The position numbers and the translations under genes are program-made. The notes below the pieces were generated by a model. That model saw only the letters and a list, made by a program, of their open reading frames with translations, was not told the origin of the DNA and ran no database searches. A stretch of 64,000 nucleotides of DNA from assembly GCA_963682175.1 (NCBI GenBank), contig OY821779.1:384501-448500 (forward strand). Direction: 5' to 3'. Positions 21,970 to 33,410 of the stretch are shown here, piece after piece. Source of the stretch: Triglochin maritima. Lineage: Eukaryota; Streptophyta; Magnoliopsida; Alismatales; Juncaginaceae. The first letter of the stretch is position 1. The number at the start of each line of letters is the position of its first letter.

Positions 21970-22810
21970 CTACATAAACAAGACAAACTTTCTACATAAA
22001 CTGGACAAACATTCTACATAAACAAGACAAACTTTCTACATAAACAGGACAAACTTTGTACATAAACAGTACAAACTTTCTACATAAATTGGACAAACTT
22101 TCTACATAAACAGGACAAACTTTCTACATAAACAGGACAAACTTTCTACATAAACAGGACAAAACAGGACAAACTTTCTACATAAACAGGACAAACTTTC
22201 TACATAAACAGGACAAAACAGGACAAACTTTCTACATAAACAGGACAAACTTTCTTCCTAAACCGGACAGGAACTACACTTATTCCGGACAGCAAATACA
22301 CTTATTCCGGACAAACTTTCTGTTCCGTTTCTGAACACACTTTCTTCTTATTCTGGACAACTACACTTATTCCGGACTGCAAATACACTTATTCCAGACA
22401 ACAGATACACTTATTCCGATTCCGGACAGCAAATATACTTATTCCGGACAAACTTTATGTTCCGTTTCTGGACACACTTTATTCTTAAACCGGACAACAA
22501 ATACACTTATTCCGGACTGCAAATACACTTATTCCGGACAGCAAATACACTTATTCCGGACAAACTTTATGTTCCGTTTCTGGACACACTTTATTCTTAA
22601 ACCGGACAACAAATACACTTATTCCGGACAACAAATACACTTATTCCGGACTGCAAATACACTTATTCCGGACAGCAAATACACTTATTCCGGACAAACT
22701 TTATGTTCCGTTTCTGGACACACTTTATTCTTAAATCGGACAACAAATACACTTATTCCGGACAACAAATACATTTATTCCGGACTGCAAATACACTTAT
22801 TCCGGACAGA
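21970..22810. repeat. 22-bp minisatellite with two unit types and a higher-order period
   Basis: Block 1 (about 21970-22260) repeats ACATAAACAGGACAAACTTT plus two bases; block 2 (about 22260-22810) repeats a 22-bp unit around TTATTCCGGACAACAAATAC. Within block 2 the variant ACTTTATGTTCCGTTTCTGG recurs near 22449, 22559 and 22691, that is at 110 and 132 bp (5 and 6 units). Open frames here are repeat artefacts. Confidence 0.9.
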
Positions 22811-23490
22811 CACATAACGTAAACAGGATAAACACATAATGTAAACTGCACACACACATAAAGTAAGCTAGACAAATTAAGTTGATCCAACGTAAAACTT
22901 AAAAACAAATATTTTATTATGATAAGTGTGGGCTCTGCACGAATAATGAGACTGCACGATGTCCTAGGGTCTGCACACTGTCTTATCTGTGTATTGGGAA
23001 ATGAATCGTTCAACTTAAAGAACCGGCGTTTTTTAAAAAGACCAAAACGCGCGAAGAGAAATTTCGCTGACTAGACGCTGACTCAAAGAAAATATCTGAG
23101 CTGTACAGATCCACGTAAGGCGCGTCCGTGACGCCTGCGTCCGTCTATCACGGCTCGTTTTGAGATGCATAATTAATACCCATTTCACCGTATTTACATC
23201 AATTAATTGTCTTTTTTTCTTCTTTTATTTTGAACCTCTACCTTCTTCGTTAGAATAACTAAGATATGGAATTGAGTCCTAATGAAACCGTGATAGTGAT
23301 AGTGTCTTACTGCACGTATGATATTTACCTGAGTGATGTAATACGATATTCTGGAGCATGAATAGTAACATGACTAGAGTTTGACCAACTTAGTAACATC
23401 ATGGCTGAACTTTTTTTTGGTCTTTTGATAATCACATGACTGGACTTCATTAACAATTTACAAGTTCAGACTTCATACCTTTAACGCCAT
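22811..23490. other. spacer after the minisatellite
   Basis: The left part continues degenerate CATAAxGTAAAC repeats to about 22870. A relatively GC-rich patch near 23040-23160 has several CpG sites (GGCGCGTCCGTGACGCC). No gene recognised. Confidence 0.4.
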
Positions 23491-23494
23491 TGTT

Positions 23495-23845
23495 AACGGG
23501 TCGTGCTCCCCACGGACCCCCCACGACCTGGTCGTCAACAACCAGGTCGTCTGGGTCGTTGTAATTTTATATTATTTTTTCGTTTTTTTGTTTTTATTTT
23601 TTAAAATTTTTGTTTGAATCTTTTTTTAATTTTTTTATTTGAAAATATGTTTTATAATTGTTTTTATTTTTTAGATTTTTTTAAATTTTTTTCTAAAATG
23701 GATCCCGAAATGATGTGGCGGAGAGAGGTAGGTTGTGATGAGTTGTGGTTAAGTTATGAATAGTGTAGTAAAGAGAAAAAAAATAAGTTGAAAAGAAAGC
23801 AAACTGATGTGGAAAAGAAAGAACACTCGTGATCAGGTCGTCCGA
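23495..23845 (+). repeat. dispersed non-coding repeat with GACC/GGTC-rich ends, copy 1
   Basis: Starts with ACCTGGTCGT-type words, passes through a T-rich stretch, then GATCCCGAAATGATGTGGC, TTGTGGTTAAG, ATAGTGTAGTAAAGAG, ACTGATGTGGAAAAG, and ends GATCAGGTCGTCC. The same order of words occurs at 60195-60628 and, partly, at 61080-61300 and (reversed) 35770-36400. It looks like a MITE family; the target duplication is not clear. Confidence 0.55.
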
Positions 23846-23849
23846 ATTC

Positions 23850-24060
23850 ATCTAAAACGCTTCCAATTAAAAGAATCTTGCACTCAGTAGTGCCAAAAGT
23901 CACAGGGAATCCGATCCGATATATATATATGATTTTAAGTACAACATGAAGGCTACGGTGGGCAGATCATACATCCCTCTCCCTCCACTATTAGGCTTTT
24001 GACAGAAGTTTTTAATTTTAAAGGTCTTCTACCAAATTTTTTAATCAAAATGCGTTTTAA
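23850..24060 (+). repeat. segmental duplicate of 47275-47440
   Basis: CTTCCAATTAAAAGAA, GCAGATCATACATCC, CCACTATTAGGCTTTTGACA and TTTTAAAGGTCT all recur in the same order at 47.3-47.4 kb. Homology resumes near 26720, so the sequence between has been inserted here or lost there. Confidence 0.65.
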
Positions 24061-24412
24061 GGTTTTGCATGTTTTTTACACGAACTGTAAATCCATCATC
24101 AGAAATGGAGTAATTGATGTTGATCTTGCCTTGCATGCAGCAATGCAGCTGAGCTCTCTAAGGTTGGTCGAGATCTCGATTGAGGGTTTTTAATGAAATG
24201 ACCACCTTAAGTTTAATCTAAACCTCTGCATGCATTGAACTCACTGTATTGTGATTCGACCCTTGATCCAGGTTAATCCAAGACAATGATCTACGAACTC
24301 AGTTAGCAACTTCAAAGAAGTTAAACCTCTAACTTTAAAGGGAAAGATAAACCCACTTTGTTAAACGATTTGTCATTAAGGTTACATATAGATTCGTTAT
24401 GGATATGTAAAT

Positions 24413-26469
24413 TGTGAGAACATAATCCTTTTGATTAAGGTTAATTGGATTTAAGAACTTTAACCCTAATTAGGTGAAGATTATAAAAGCAACTCATTTC
24501 TTCTCTTCTCATTTTTTCTTCTCTCTCTCCCTCAACTCTTTCTCCCAACTTTCTCTCTCTCTCTCTCACACTTGTAGTTCGGTGGCAAGGAAGGATAAGG
24601 GGGTGTGCCGGCAAGTCTAGTTTGCCGGAGTTCAAGAAAGGGGTGGAGATTCACCTTCGTGTGAGGAGTTCGTCGAAGATACGCTTGTTCCGGTGGAGGG
24701 ATCGTCGTTGCTCTTCGAAAGCTTTTCCAGACTTTCAAGGTATGTCAAGCCTTGCTTTTACGCTCACCTAAGGTTGTGTGAGTGTTTGAGTGTTCGACGG
24801 TAGACTGAAAGACTCGTCGAAGTTAGTGCAACAAAGTTTATGCTCTGTTTTGGTCGACCGGTGCTCGATTCGGTCGACCAGTCGTAGTGTAATTTGGGCG
24901 TTTATTTTTCGCACCGGTCAAACGATACCTTGGGTGGTCGACTGGTTATGCATTTTGACCGAGAAGAGGAAGGCCATGGGCGTTTTTGGTCAACCAGACC
25001 CCTTTTGCCGTTCGACCGAATGCACTGTTGTAAGTCGGTTGGGGGTGTTGACCATCTAAACGGTCAACCGTCCGTTGACCTGTTCGACCGATCGTACATG
25101 TATCTAAGTCGGTTGGAACCTAGACCTTCTAAACAGTCAACCGCTCATTGATTTCGTTCGACCGACGACTTAAGATAACTTAAGCGGGTTTCAACCGATT
25201 CATATTTCGGTCGACCGGTGATGACTTAGAGAAATGTTGAAGTCCCTGATGTTCTTCGGTTGACCGGAAGCCCATTGTCGTTCGACCGTTGGGAATGTGT
25301 TATTTAATATTATTTTGTGGCGTAGACCTTCTAAACAATCGACCGTCCAGATACTTTTGTTCGACCGTTTTGATGTTTGTTTGATTCGACCGTTGGATTG
25401 TTGTTCAAACCAATTACCAGTTTTAACGACCAACTGATCGACCGTTGGAGTCCTGGATTGCATTGTTTGTTTATGAGCGCGTTGGAGCGTGGATTACTTT
25501 TACAACTTATGTTCCCATGATATGACATGTGCATTGAGACCTAGGTAGTTGACCTGATCATATTTCCCTTTGCATGATCTATATGATATGGCTCTACGGA
25601 GCAAGATGATTGTTGGCTTGTGTTGCGACAAAGATGATTGTTAGCCTGTGTGGTGACATAGATGATTGTTGGCCTGTGTGGTGACAGAGATGACCTTAGC
25701 CTCTGTGGTGAAGGAGATGACGGTTAGCCTTTGTGCGACAGAGTTCTGTGTCTTAGCTTGTGTAGCGACGGAGATGACCAACCGATGTTGTTCCGGCGAG
25801 TATGATCGTCCAGCTGTGGCACGACTGACGAGTATGACCGACCAGAGTGACGACTCTAGCGGATTGTGGTCTACGACCACTGATCAGATTTGATGATGAC
25901 TCGGAAGTGCGTGCGACCTTCACCGAACCCATATGACTAGTGTAGCTGCGAGTGGGGGTGTGTCGCGTACTTTCCGTATGACCGCGTGTGCATACGGCGT
26001 GTATCTACGGACGTCCAAAACTAGACTTATGACTACTGAACCCCGGTTGGGGAAATGACTGTTGTGATGTATGACCTGATGACCCGTTTAGGGAATGACC
26101 AGTTATGTTTATGTTTTGCATGATACTAGTATGATAGATCATGTTTCGCATTGCATATAGGTGGACTTAGCATACCGGGTTTCCTTATGGAAACTCACGA
26201 CATTGTTGTTATATTTTTATTTCAGGGTCCCTTTGGAAGCTGGTAGGGTAGTGACGGAGGACGAGTACATTTGGGAGTCGGGTACTCGTGTCTATTTTGA
26301 AGTTATTATGACTACTTGTATATTTGTATGTTGTATTTTGACAACTCTTGTATACGGTGCACCTTATGTATATTATATGTGTATTTCGAGTAGCGTTCCC
26401 TGTGTTTGATGTCATTTGATTATCTCTTTATTAAAAGTTTAAAATTTCCGCTGTTTCGGGGATGTTACA
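24413..26469 (+). mobile_element. probable solo LTR of a gypsy-like retrotransposon, about 2.06 kb
   Basis: Begins TGTGAGAACA and ends GGGGATGTTACA (TG...CA), with near-matching 5-bp flanks TAAAT and TAATT. A promoter-like TATAAAA occurs near 24480, followed by a TC-rich leader. Near 26100-26400 is the ending seen in large plant gypsy LTRs (CATACCGGGTTTCC, then GGGTCCCTTTGGAAGCTGGT, then AAAATTTCCGCTGTTTCGGG). The interior repeats GGTCGACCGGT-like palindromes (24840-25450) and a unit of about 35 bp around GATGATTGTTGGCCTGTGTG (25600-25780). The duplicated region at 47 kb lacks it, which supports insertion. No protein-coding domain is left. Confidence 0.55.
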
Positions 26470-27020
26470 TAATTATCAGATGACTTCAATGAGCAAAGTT
26501 TAAATACAAAGAGTTAGAAATGTCATGATTTAAGATTCCCCTATTTGGATAAACATGTCGATTACAAATGATGGTTAAAAACTCATGACACCGTATTGGA
26601 AATCTTTGTAAATCATATGAAGTTCAGGATATGAATTCTTAAGAATCACAGGGAAAGTAACTGGGTTTCTGGAAACCCTTCAGAGACATTATGTGTCTTG
26701 AAAGTTAAGAGAAATCCTTGCAGTCATTACTCAATTTTGAAGAAAAAAAATCTCTTCAAGGTTAGGGGTCGATATATATATTGAGCAATTGTATCTGCGA
26801 TAGTGTAATCTTTTTCTTGTGGTTCTTTATTTGCATTCCTGGTTGTGGTTCGCTTCTCTTTCAATTGTCGATCGCGAGCCTAGTGGATCAAGTAGGGAAA
26901 TGTACAAAATTGAGCTAGCGACGTAAAACATGCTAGAAGTGATGTTTTATTCTCGATTGAATGATGTCGATCGAACATGCCATACTTAATTTGGAGCACA
27001 CAAAACTTACAAACCTCAAC
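26470..27020. other. spacer and 3' flank of small gene copy B
   Basis: About 26720-27020 is similar to 47490-47720 (GTCATTACTCA, TAGGGAAATGTA, GATTGAATGATGTC, ATTTGGAGCACACAAA), so it belongs to the duplicated segment. No gene recognised. Confidence 0.5.
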
Positions 27021-27379
27021 TCACACAAAATACGATGTACAACAACAACAAAAAAAGACTACTTCATCATATATACATTTGACAACCAACACAACACTAG
27101 AAATTCCAGCAACCAACTTCTTCCTGAGTCTGTCCTTCCGAGTCACCTCTCGACCTTCATAAATCTCCCTAAGAACGTCGATGGTTATCGGGTTTCGCAC
27201 CGCTCTCATTGGTGCAGTTGCCAATGGAGAATCGTCACATGTGTGGATTCTGCTCGACCCCTATACATCAAAAACAAAAAATAAGATGAAAAAAAACTAA
27301 GTTGAAAGAAAATGGAGTACTAGATAGTGCTAACTGCGAAAACAGATATAGTTTGCACAATCAATATACTTACAACCAT
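27021..27379 (-). CDS. copy B of a small unidentified gene family, two exons
   Basis: The first exon holds only ATG GTT (27379-27374) before a good donor GTAAGT; the second runs 27260-27021 after TGATGTATAG. Together they encode about 81 residues with RNPITIDVLREIYEGREV, then TRKDRLRKK, then a hydrophobic run AGISSVVLVVKCIY, and a Cys-rich tail. The same layout (ATG plus one codon, intron, second exon with IDxLxExYE...TRKDRxRKK) occurs near 19 and 34 kb. This copy has no lesion. I do not recognise the family; a basic patch followed by a hydrophobic helix may mean membrane association, which is only inference. Confidence 0.45.
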
Positions 27380-27432
27380 GTTGCTTCTACTATATATCTT
27401 TGATAAGAGTGATCGATCGATCAACAAAAAAA

Positions 27433-27437
<5 letters not shown>

Positions 27438-27473
<36 letters not shown>
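27438..27473. repeat. (CT)n microsatellite
   Basis: A run of about 18 CT dinucleotides after an A-rich tract, upstream of small gene copy B. Confidence 0.95.
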
Positions 27474-27476
<3 letters not shown>

Positions 27477-28290
27477 AGTTTGTCTTTGTGTTTATGTGCC
27501 TGTGAGTGTAGTTTGTCTTCATGGATGTGTATAGATTTTATAGGGTTGATTTGTTTTAGAAAAATGTGTAGTGTGGATAATAATGTGGCTTAAAAAGTAG
27601 TGAAAAGCTGTGATAGCATGTGATTAGCTTCCACATGCGTAACGTGGGTGCTCGGACTTGCATCATGCATGTCTATACGTATACCATTCCATGTTTCTTA
27701 ATTTATTTGGATATTATATCAAAAGTTCAATGGGTTGATTATATATTAAGAGTGGGGATAATTGTTATTATTCCCTGCCAAACAATTCAACTTATTACCA
27801 ATAACCTTCGATGTTGTTTCATAATATCCTTGATATATATTCACCTTCAAATAATAATGTCCTTAATATTTTCCAAGTAAAAGTAACTTCCAATTATATT
27901 ATCACCCTTTGAGTCATATTTAAAGTGTGCATACTCTTCTTATGTTGATCGTGATATAGACTAAGATGGAGAATGGGGCCCTCTAATTAAATGGACTTTA
28001 TATGGAAATCAAATCTACTTGAACTTAAAGTTAAAGGTTGTAACTTTCGAATGTAGTCTGGCTAACACAACACACAAGAGGTCAATATATAACATAATTA
28101 TTGTCACTACAATATTTACTGGTGTTATGGCTTTTTATATTTTTGAAATACTATGAAAACTTAAAGTACCTTGGTGATATTATGAACTAGCTACTTGGGG
28201 GTATTTATGCGTCAAAGATATATTTATAGTTGTATCAGAATTTCCGTATATAATAATTGAGTAAGATACGACCAGTTTGCTACAACAAGT
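27474..28290. other. AT-rich spacer
   Basis: No gene, RNA or mobile element recognised. Confidence 0.4.
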
Positions 28291-29600
28291 TGTTGGAATT
28301 GGTTTATAGAATTGCTAAATTCGGGAAATCAGGGAGAATTGGTCGACCGGTGTGGGGCACGCAGTCGACCGAATAACTCCAGGAGCCACAGGGGTTCGGA
28401 TCAGATCAGGAGCGGTCGACCGGTTTTGGGAACACGGTCGACCGAAAAACGCCAGGAGATTTAGAGCTCAGGATTGATTAGGGTTGTTCGTGGGGCGGGT
28501 TTGACCTGCCAACCCGCCCCGCCCCGCGTAGGGCGGGTTGCGGTTGAAAATTTTCCTACCCGTGACCCGTTAACCCGCCACCCGTTAACCCGCCGGACTA
28601 AACGGGGCGGGTTGCGGTTAATGTGTTACCAACCCGTTAACCCGTTTACCCGTTACAAATATAATTATTAAAAAAAATACATATTTATGTATTAAAATTT
28701 TCGTTATTTCATTAAACTTCTAACATTTCTTCTAAAATTAAAATTTTCCTACCCGTGACCCGTTAACCCGCCACCCGTTAACCCGCCGGACTAAACGGGG
28801 CGGGTAGCGGCCCAATTTTTTTTTACCCGCCCCGCCCCGTTTGCCCGCCTGACTTTGGTGGGGCGGGTAGCGGGCGGAGCCAAACCCGCCCTGCCCCGTT
28901 TGCAGCCCTAGGATTGATCGAGATTCGGTCGACCAGTGTTGGACACACAGTTGACCGAAAAGCGACAAGAACTACAAGATGAAAATCAGCATACAGATCG
29001 GTCGACCGGTGTTGGACACGCGATCGACCGAAAAAGTTCAGGAGCTTCATGCGTTGTATAGAAGCGCGGAATGGTCGAACGAATAATGGCAGTTATGCAA
29101 ACTAACCGAAAACCGGTCGACCGATGGAGAATTCCGGTCGACCATTTTCCGAGGTCATACACGATCTGAATGATTTATTGTACGGTTTTAACCCATTATA
29201 AATTGGATTTTCGCCCTAATTTTGTAACACAACATACAATACTTATTTCCTTGAGAGAGATTAGGCTAGAGAGATTTTAAGTGCTTTGAGAGACACATTG
29301 CTTCCAATCGTTTGTAATCTCGGAGACTTCTCTTGTTGGAGAAGAGCTTCAAGGAAAGGAAACCCGCAGGAGACCCCCCCCCCAAGGACGTAGGCATCTT
29401 GTCGAACCTTGTAAAATCGCGTGTGTCGTGGTTTGCTTCAGGTGTGTTGTGTGATTGCTTGTTATTTCCATCTTATTCGTGTTTACTTGTTGCATTAATA
29501 TTGGGAGATGGTCCGGAGTTATTTTCCGCAATCAATATTCTTATTTCATGGTGCGTTTAATTCGTAGTCGTGCTAATGCATATTAGATCCCCCTCCAACA
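28291..29600 (+). repeat. 5' LTR of the copia element
   Basis: Bounded by TGTTGG and CCAACA, a perfect 6-bp inverted pair. It contains repeated GGTCGACCGGTGT / GGTCGACCGAA motifs and a transcription-start-like region near 29200-29260. Without the nested hAT element and its target duplication it would be about 870 bp. Confidence 0.82.
28479..28910. mobile_element. 432-bp GC-rich hAT-type element with a perfect 8-bp target duplication
   Basis: Ends TAGGGTTGTTCGTGGGGCGG and (inverted) TAGGGCTGCAAACGGGGCAG. The 8-bp sequence GGATTGAT stands at 28471-28478 and again at 28911-28918, an exact target duplication of the length typical of hAT elements. The interior is rich in GGGCGGGT, GTTAACCCG and ACCCGCC words, with one block (near 28548-28606) repeated near 28743-28805. 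It has no coding capacity. Confidence 0.88.
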
Positions 29601-29602
29601 GC

Positions 29603-29614
29603 TGGTATCAGAGC
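29603..29614 (+). promoter_or_regulatory. primer-binding site complementary to initiator tRNA-Met
   Basis: TGGTATCAGAGC, the common copia/gypsy primer site in plants, lies 2 bp inside the 5' LTR. Confidence 0.9.
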
Positions 29615-29630
29615 TTTGGTTGCACTTACG

Positions 29631-30273
29631 ATGGCGAAGGAAGCGCGGAACTTTCGGGTGGAGAAATTCACCGGGAAGATGAACTTTTCGACATGGCAAC
29701 GGAGGGTTCGTGCGTTGATGTCGCAGACGGACGGACTCTTGTTGACGTTGGATGGAGTAGAAAAGAAGCCGTCGAAGATGACCGACGAGAAATGGGAGAG
29801 TCTGAATCTCCGGGCTATTGGGATCATTGAGTTGTGCCTCTCGGATGATTTTCTTTTCGAGGAATCGGCGAAGACTGCGACAGAATATTGGAAACTTCTG
29901 GAGGAGAGGTTCATGAAGAAGAACCTTAGCGAAAAAGTTGAATCTGAAGCGTCAGTTGTACATGCTTCGGATGAAGGAGAACACGCCGTTCATTGAGCAT
30001 CTCTCGGTGTTCAATAAGTTGATAGCTGATCTGACTCAGCTTGATGACAAGATGGAGGATGTGGACAAAGCAATGTTGTTATTGACGTCGTTGTCGGACT
30101 CGTATGAGAACTTGGTGAATACGATCATATATGGCAAGGATTCGTTGGTGTTGGAGGAGGTCAAGAGCACGCTGATCTCTTACGATGCAATGAAGAATTT
30201 GAGTAGTAGCTCTTTCGAGCAGGGTGAAAGATTGATCGCAACACCGAAAAGGAGCAGGACGGGTAACAAATGA
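29631..30273 (+). pseudogene. copia-type gag fragment, frameshifted
   Basis: The ATG at 29631 opens a frame with FRVEKFTGKMNFSTWQRRV and YWKLLEERFMKKNLSEK, typical of copia gag. Near 29935-29945 the reading moves to another frame that continues with LKRQLYMLRMKE, IEHLSVFNKLIADL and LLLTSLSDSYENLV and stops at 30273. No CCHC knuckle or protease follows, because the element is deleted here. Gag would form the particle shell of the retrotransposon. Confidence 0.85.
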
Positions 30274-30330
30274 AGAAGCAACGGAAAGGGACATGATCGT
30301 GCTAGTGCATATTAGATCGCCCTCACAACA

Positions 30331-31487
30331 CACGTCAATGATTACAACTATTTAGACTCCTTCCTTAATTGAAAGATTTGGTTTTCTTGGAGGAAAGTTT
30401 TGCTTTGAGAGTTTTCACATTCCAAACTGATGGAGTAGTCATGTGTGGGTTCAAATCCATTGCAACATATATAGTTATGGTTGAACTTTCCAATATAAAT
30501 AAATTTTGGTAGAAGCGTAACTATAAAATTAAGACAATATTTTTTTTTAATAACAAAGCCAAATAAGTTCATTAACTATTCAACAAACACCGCTCTCACA
30601 TATAAATATGTGCATTTATGCCTCAAGCATCAAAGCATATGGGTTGTTATGAGTTATGGATTTAATAACATGGGTTGTACAATATATAAGAGTATTGTCT
30701 ACGCAAATAATAATCATATGCATGTGCTTTCTCTTAACCAAAATATTGTCAGCCGAAATCAAGAAATCTATTTATAAAACTCCTATTGTAACCCCTAAAC
30801 CTATAATATATCCTTACCTTTCCACTGAAAACACGTTTGTTATAATTAAGAGTATGGAAGTTTCTTTGAAATAATTATAGAAAAATATAAAAGTTCAAAA
30901 ATTATTATGCAAAATACGAGAAATTAAAATGGTAATACAAATACCGTTTTCATACAATATAATACAGTATTAATTAGTGAAAACGGCAGTACATCCACCT
31001 TTTTAATCATGTATAAAAGGTTGTAAGATGTCATTTTCACGTTTCAACTTTTTGTCGGCAAATATTCAGGAGGGTATGGATCCAATTAACCCATATGCAC
31101 ATAACACCCTTTCTTTAATTTGTTTGTTTGTAATGTTAAAACCATATCACGAGAAAACCATAGTAGAGATATTGGCGTAATATAAGCACCATGCCCAACA
31201 CATATTTGGATTATTAATATTGGAGAAACTACAGATCTGTATTTGCCCAACTACAGTTATTGGCAAAATATAAGCATCATTAATCAACGCCCTAATGATA
31301 TTGGTTTGTCTAGCCCAACACCATGCCATGTTAGTAATGATAGGATGAGATTTGTAAATGGACTAATTATGTGGCTAGTAATATTGAAATTCCAAGTTTC
31401 CTTTGTGTGATCTTCATGGAATCATGGTTGGAAATTTTAAAGCTATATGCATAAGTTCAAAAATCTTCATTTCTTGTGTTGCATAGT
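30331..31487. other. AT-rich spacer
   Basis: Nothing recognised. A short word (GGCGTAATATAAGCACCATGC / GGCAAAATATAAGCATCA) is repeated near 31175 and 31262. Confidence 0.4.
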
Positions 31488-31496
31488 TAGAATCTA

Positions 31497-32657
31497 GGGT
31501 CATTTGTTTGGGTAGACCCCAAAAGGTACACAATTGGCGAAATACACTTGGATTTTTACTATTCACTTGGGTGCACCTCATTTCAAACATAATTGCTTGC
31601 ATACCCTTGGACCGTTTATGGACCCCACTCCGTTAAATTTTCTGTTTGTTTATTTACAAAACACACACTCTAAAATTCAAATATCCTTAATATTAAATAT
31701 AAAAACACAAAACAAATATTTTCTTTACAAACACACCCTTCTTCTCATTCTCTCTCTTTTGTTCTCTCTCTACTCTCTCTCTCTCCACTCTCTCTCTTGT
31801 TTTCTCTCTCCCCTCTCTTGCTACTCTCTCTCTTGTCCTCTCTCTCTCTCCTCTCTCTCTTCGGTTCTCTCTTCTATTATCTCTCTTTCTCTCTCTCCTA
31901 CTCTCTCTCTTTCTCTCTCCTCTATCTCTCTCTCATGTTCTCTCTTCTCCCTCTTTCTCTCTCTCTCCTCTCTCTCTACTTTCTCTCCTCTCTCTCTCTA
32001 CCCTCTCTCCTCTCTTTCTCTCTTTTGTTATCTCTCTACTCTCCACTCTCTCTCTCTTGTTTTCTCTCTCCTCTCTCTCGCTACTCTCTCTCTCTCCTCT
32101 CTCTCTACTCTCTCTCCTCTCTCTACTCTCTCTCTATCTCTTCGGTTCTCTCTTCACCTTCTCTCTTTCTCTCTCTCTCTCTCATGTTCTCTCTTCTCCC
32201 TCTTTCTCTCTCTCTCTCTCTCTCGAATTCTCTCGAATTCTCTCTCGAATTCTCTCCTCTCTCTCTCTCTCATCTCCCTCTCAAATTCTCTCTTCTCTCT
32301 CTCTTTTCTTCCAATTGTTCAGCCTGCATGTTTGACTTAGCCTTTGAATGATCATCCAATTTCAGGCATTCCCACCAACTCCAACTGCATCTTATTTTGG
32401 TGTTGGAAGATAAAGGGGCAGTTTCTTGAGCATGGGACATTCCACCACAACAAGAAATTTTACATTTTGAAGTAGTCTTGAAGAGATAGATGTGAGCATT
32501 GGCAGATCATCTAAACACAACCTGCTCAAATGAGGAAAAGGAAAAGATGCACTGCTGCTGCTTTCCTCACTCTCTTCTGTTGTTCGGATCTTTTTAAGTT
32601 TGAGAAGGAGAATTCGAGAGGGAGAAAAGAGAGAGAGGATAGAGAATTCGAGAGGGA

Positions 32658-32710
<53 letters not shown>

Positions 32711-33410
32711 GAGAGAGAAGAGGGAGAGAGAGAGAGAGAACATGAGAGAGAGAGGAGAGAGAAAGAGAGAAGGTGAAGAGAGAACCGAAGAGATAGAGAG
32801 AGAGTAGAGAGAGGAGAAAGAGTAGAGAGAGAGGAGAGAGAGAGAACAAGAGAGAGAGTAGCGAGAGAGAGGAGAGAGAAAACAAGAGAGACAGTGGAGA
32901 GTAGAGAGATAACAAAAGAGAGAAAGAGAGGAAAGAGGGTAGAGAGAGAGAGGAGAGAGAGAGAGAAAGAGGGAGAAGAGAGAACATGAGAGAGAGATAG
33001 AGGAGAGAGAAAGAGAGAGAGAATAGAAGTGAGAACCGAAGAGAGAGAGAGTAGAGAGAGGAGAGATAGAGAGAACAAGAGAGAGAGTAGCAAGAGAGGG
33101 GAGAGAGAAAACAAGAGAGAGTGGAGAGAGAGAGTAGAGAGAGAACAAAAGAGAGAGAATGAGAAGAAGGGTGTGTTTGTAAAGAAAATATTTGTTTTGT
33201 GTTTTTATATTTAATATTAAGGATATTTGAATTTTAGAGTGTGTGTTTTGTAAATAAACAAACAGAAAATTTAACGGAGTGGGGTCCATAAACGGTCCAA
33301 GGGTATGCAAGCAATTATGTTTGAAATGAGGTGCACCCAAGTGAATAGTAAAAATTCAAGTGTATTTCGCCAATTGTGCACCTTTTGGGGTCTACCCAAG
33401 CAAATGACCC
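31497..33410. mobile_element. 1.9-kb Mutator-like element with very long inverted arms carrying an NLR fragment (Pack-MULE-like)
   Basis: The 9-bp sequence TAGAATCTA flanks it exactly (31488-31496 and 33411-33419), the length typical of Mutator-like elements. It starts GGGTCATTTGTTTGGGTAGA and ends with the inverted copy (one difference in that stretch). The arms are inverted copies for about 800 bp: roughly 290 bp of unique sequence each, then several hundred bases of CT-rich (left) or GA-rich (right) low-complexity sequence. The unique centre (about 32335-32590) holds a piece of a resistance gene. Long open frames in the CT/GA arms are low-complexity artefacts. Confidence 0.88.
32340..32560 (-). 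pseudogene. captured NBS-LRR C-terminal fragment
   Basis: The minus strand reads FPHLSRLCLDDLPMLTSI, then VVVECPMLKKLPLYLP, the closing leucine-rich repeat of RPS2-like CC-NBS-LRR proteins (FPxLxxLxLxxLPxLxSI ... CPxLKKLPL). After a stop and a frame change the sequence WWECLKLDDHSKAKSN matches the usual tail (WWxxLxWDDExxK). NLR proteins detect pathogen effectors in the cell. This is only a terminal scrap, flanked by the arms of a Mutator-like element, so it is captured rather than a local gene. Confidence 0.75.

Larger units (their letters stand above)
28291..30330 (+). mobile_element. internally deleted copia-type LTR retrotransposon
   Basis: A 5' LTR (28291-29600) is followed by a primer-binding site, a broken gag, and then directly by a 34-bp remnant of the LTR end (30297-30330, GTGCATATTAGATC...ACAACA). 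Protease, integrase, reverse transcriptase and most of the 3' LTR are missing. Flanking pentamers CAAGT and CACGT differ by one base and are the likely target duplication. An hAT element is inserted in the LTR. Confidence 0.8.

Noticed and set aside
22569..22817. Open frame made of repeated TYSGQ-type units
   Set aside because: Direct translation of the 22-bp minisatellite; no independent evidence of a gene.
24790..25463. Open frames on both strands within the solo LTR
   Set aside because: Caused by the GGTCGACCG repeats; nothing matches gag, pol or a host gene.
31534..33340. Long open frames rich in Ser/Leu or Arg/Glu
   Set aside because: They come from CT/GA simple sequence in the arms of the Mutator-like element.
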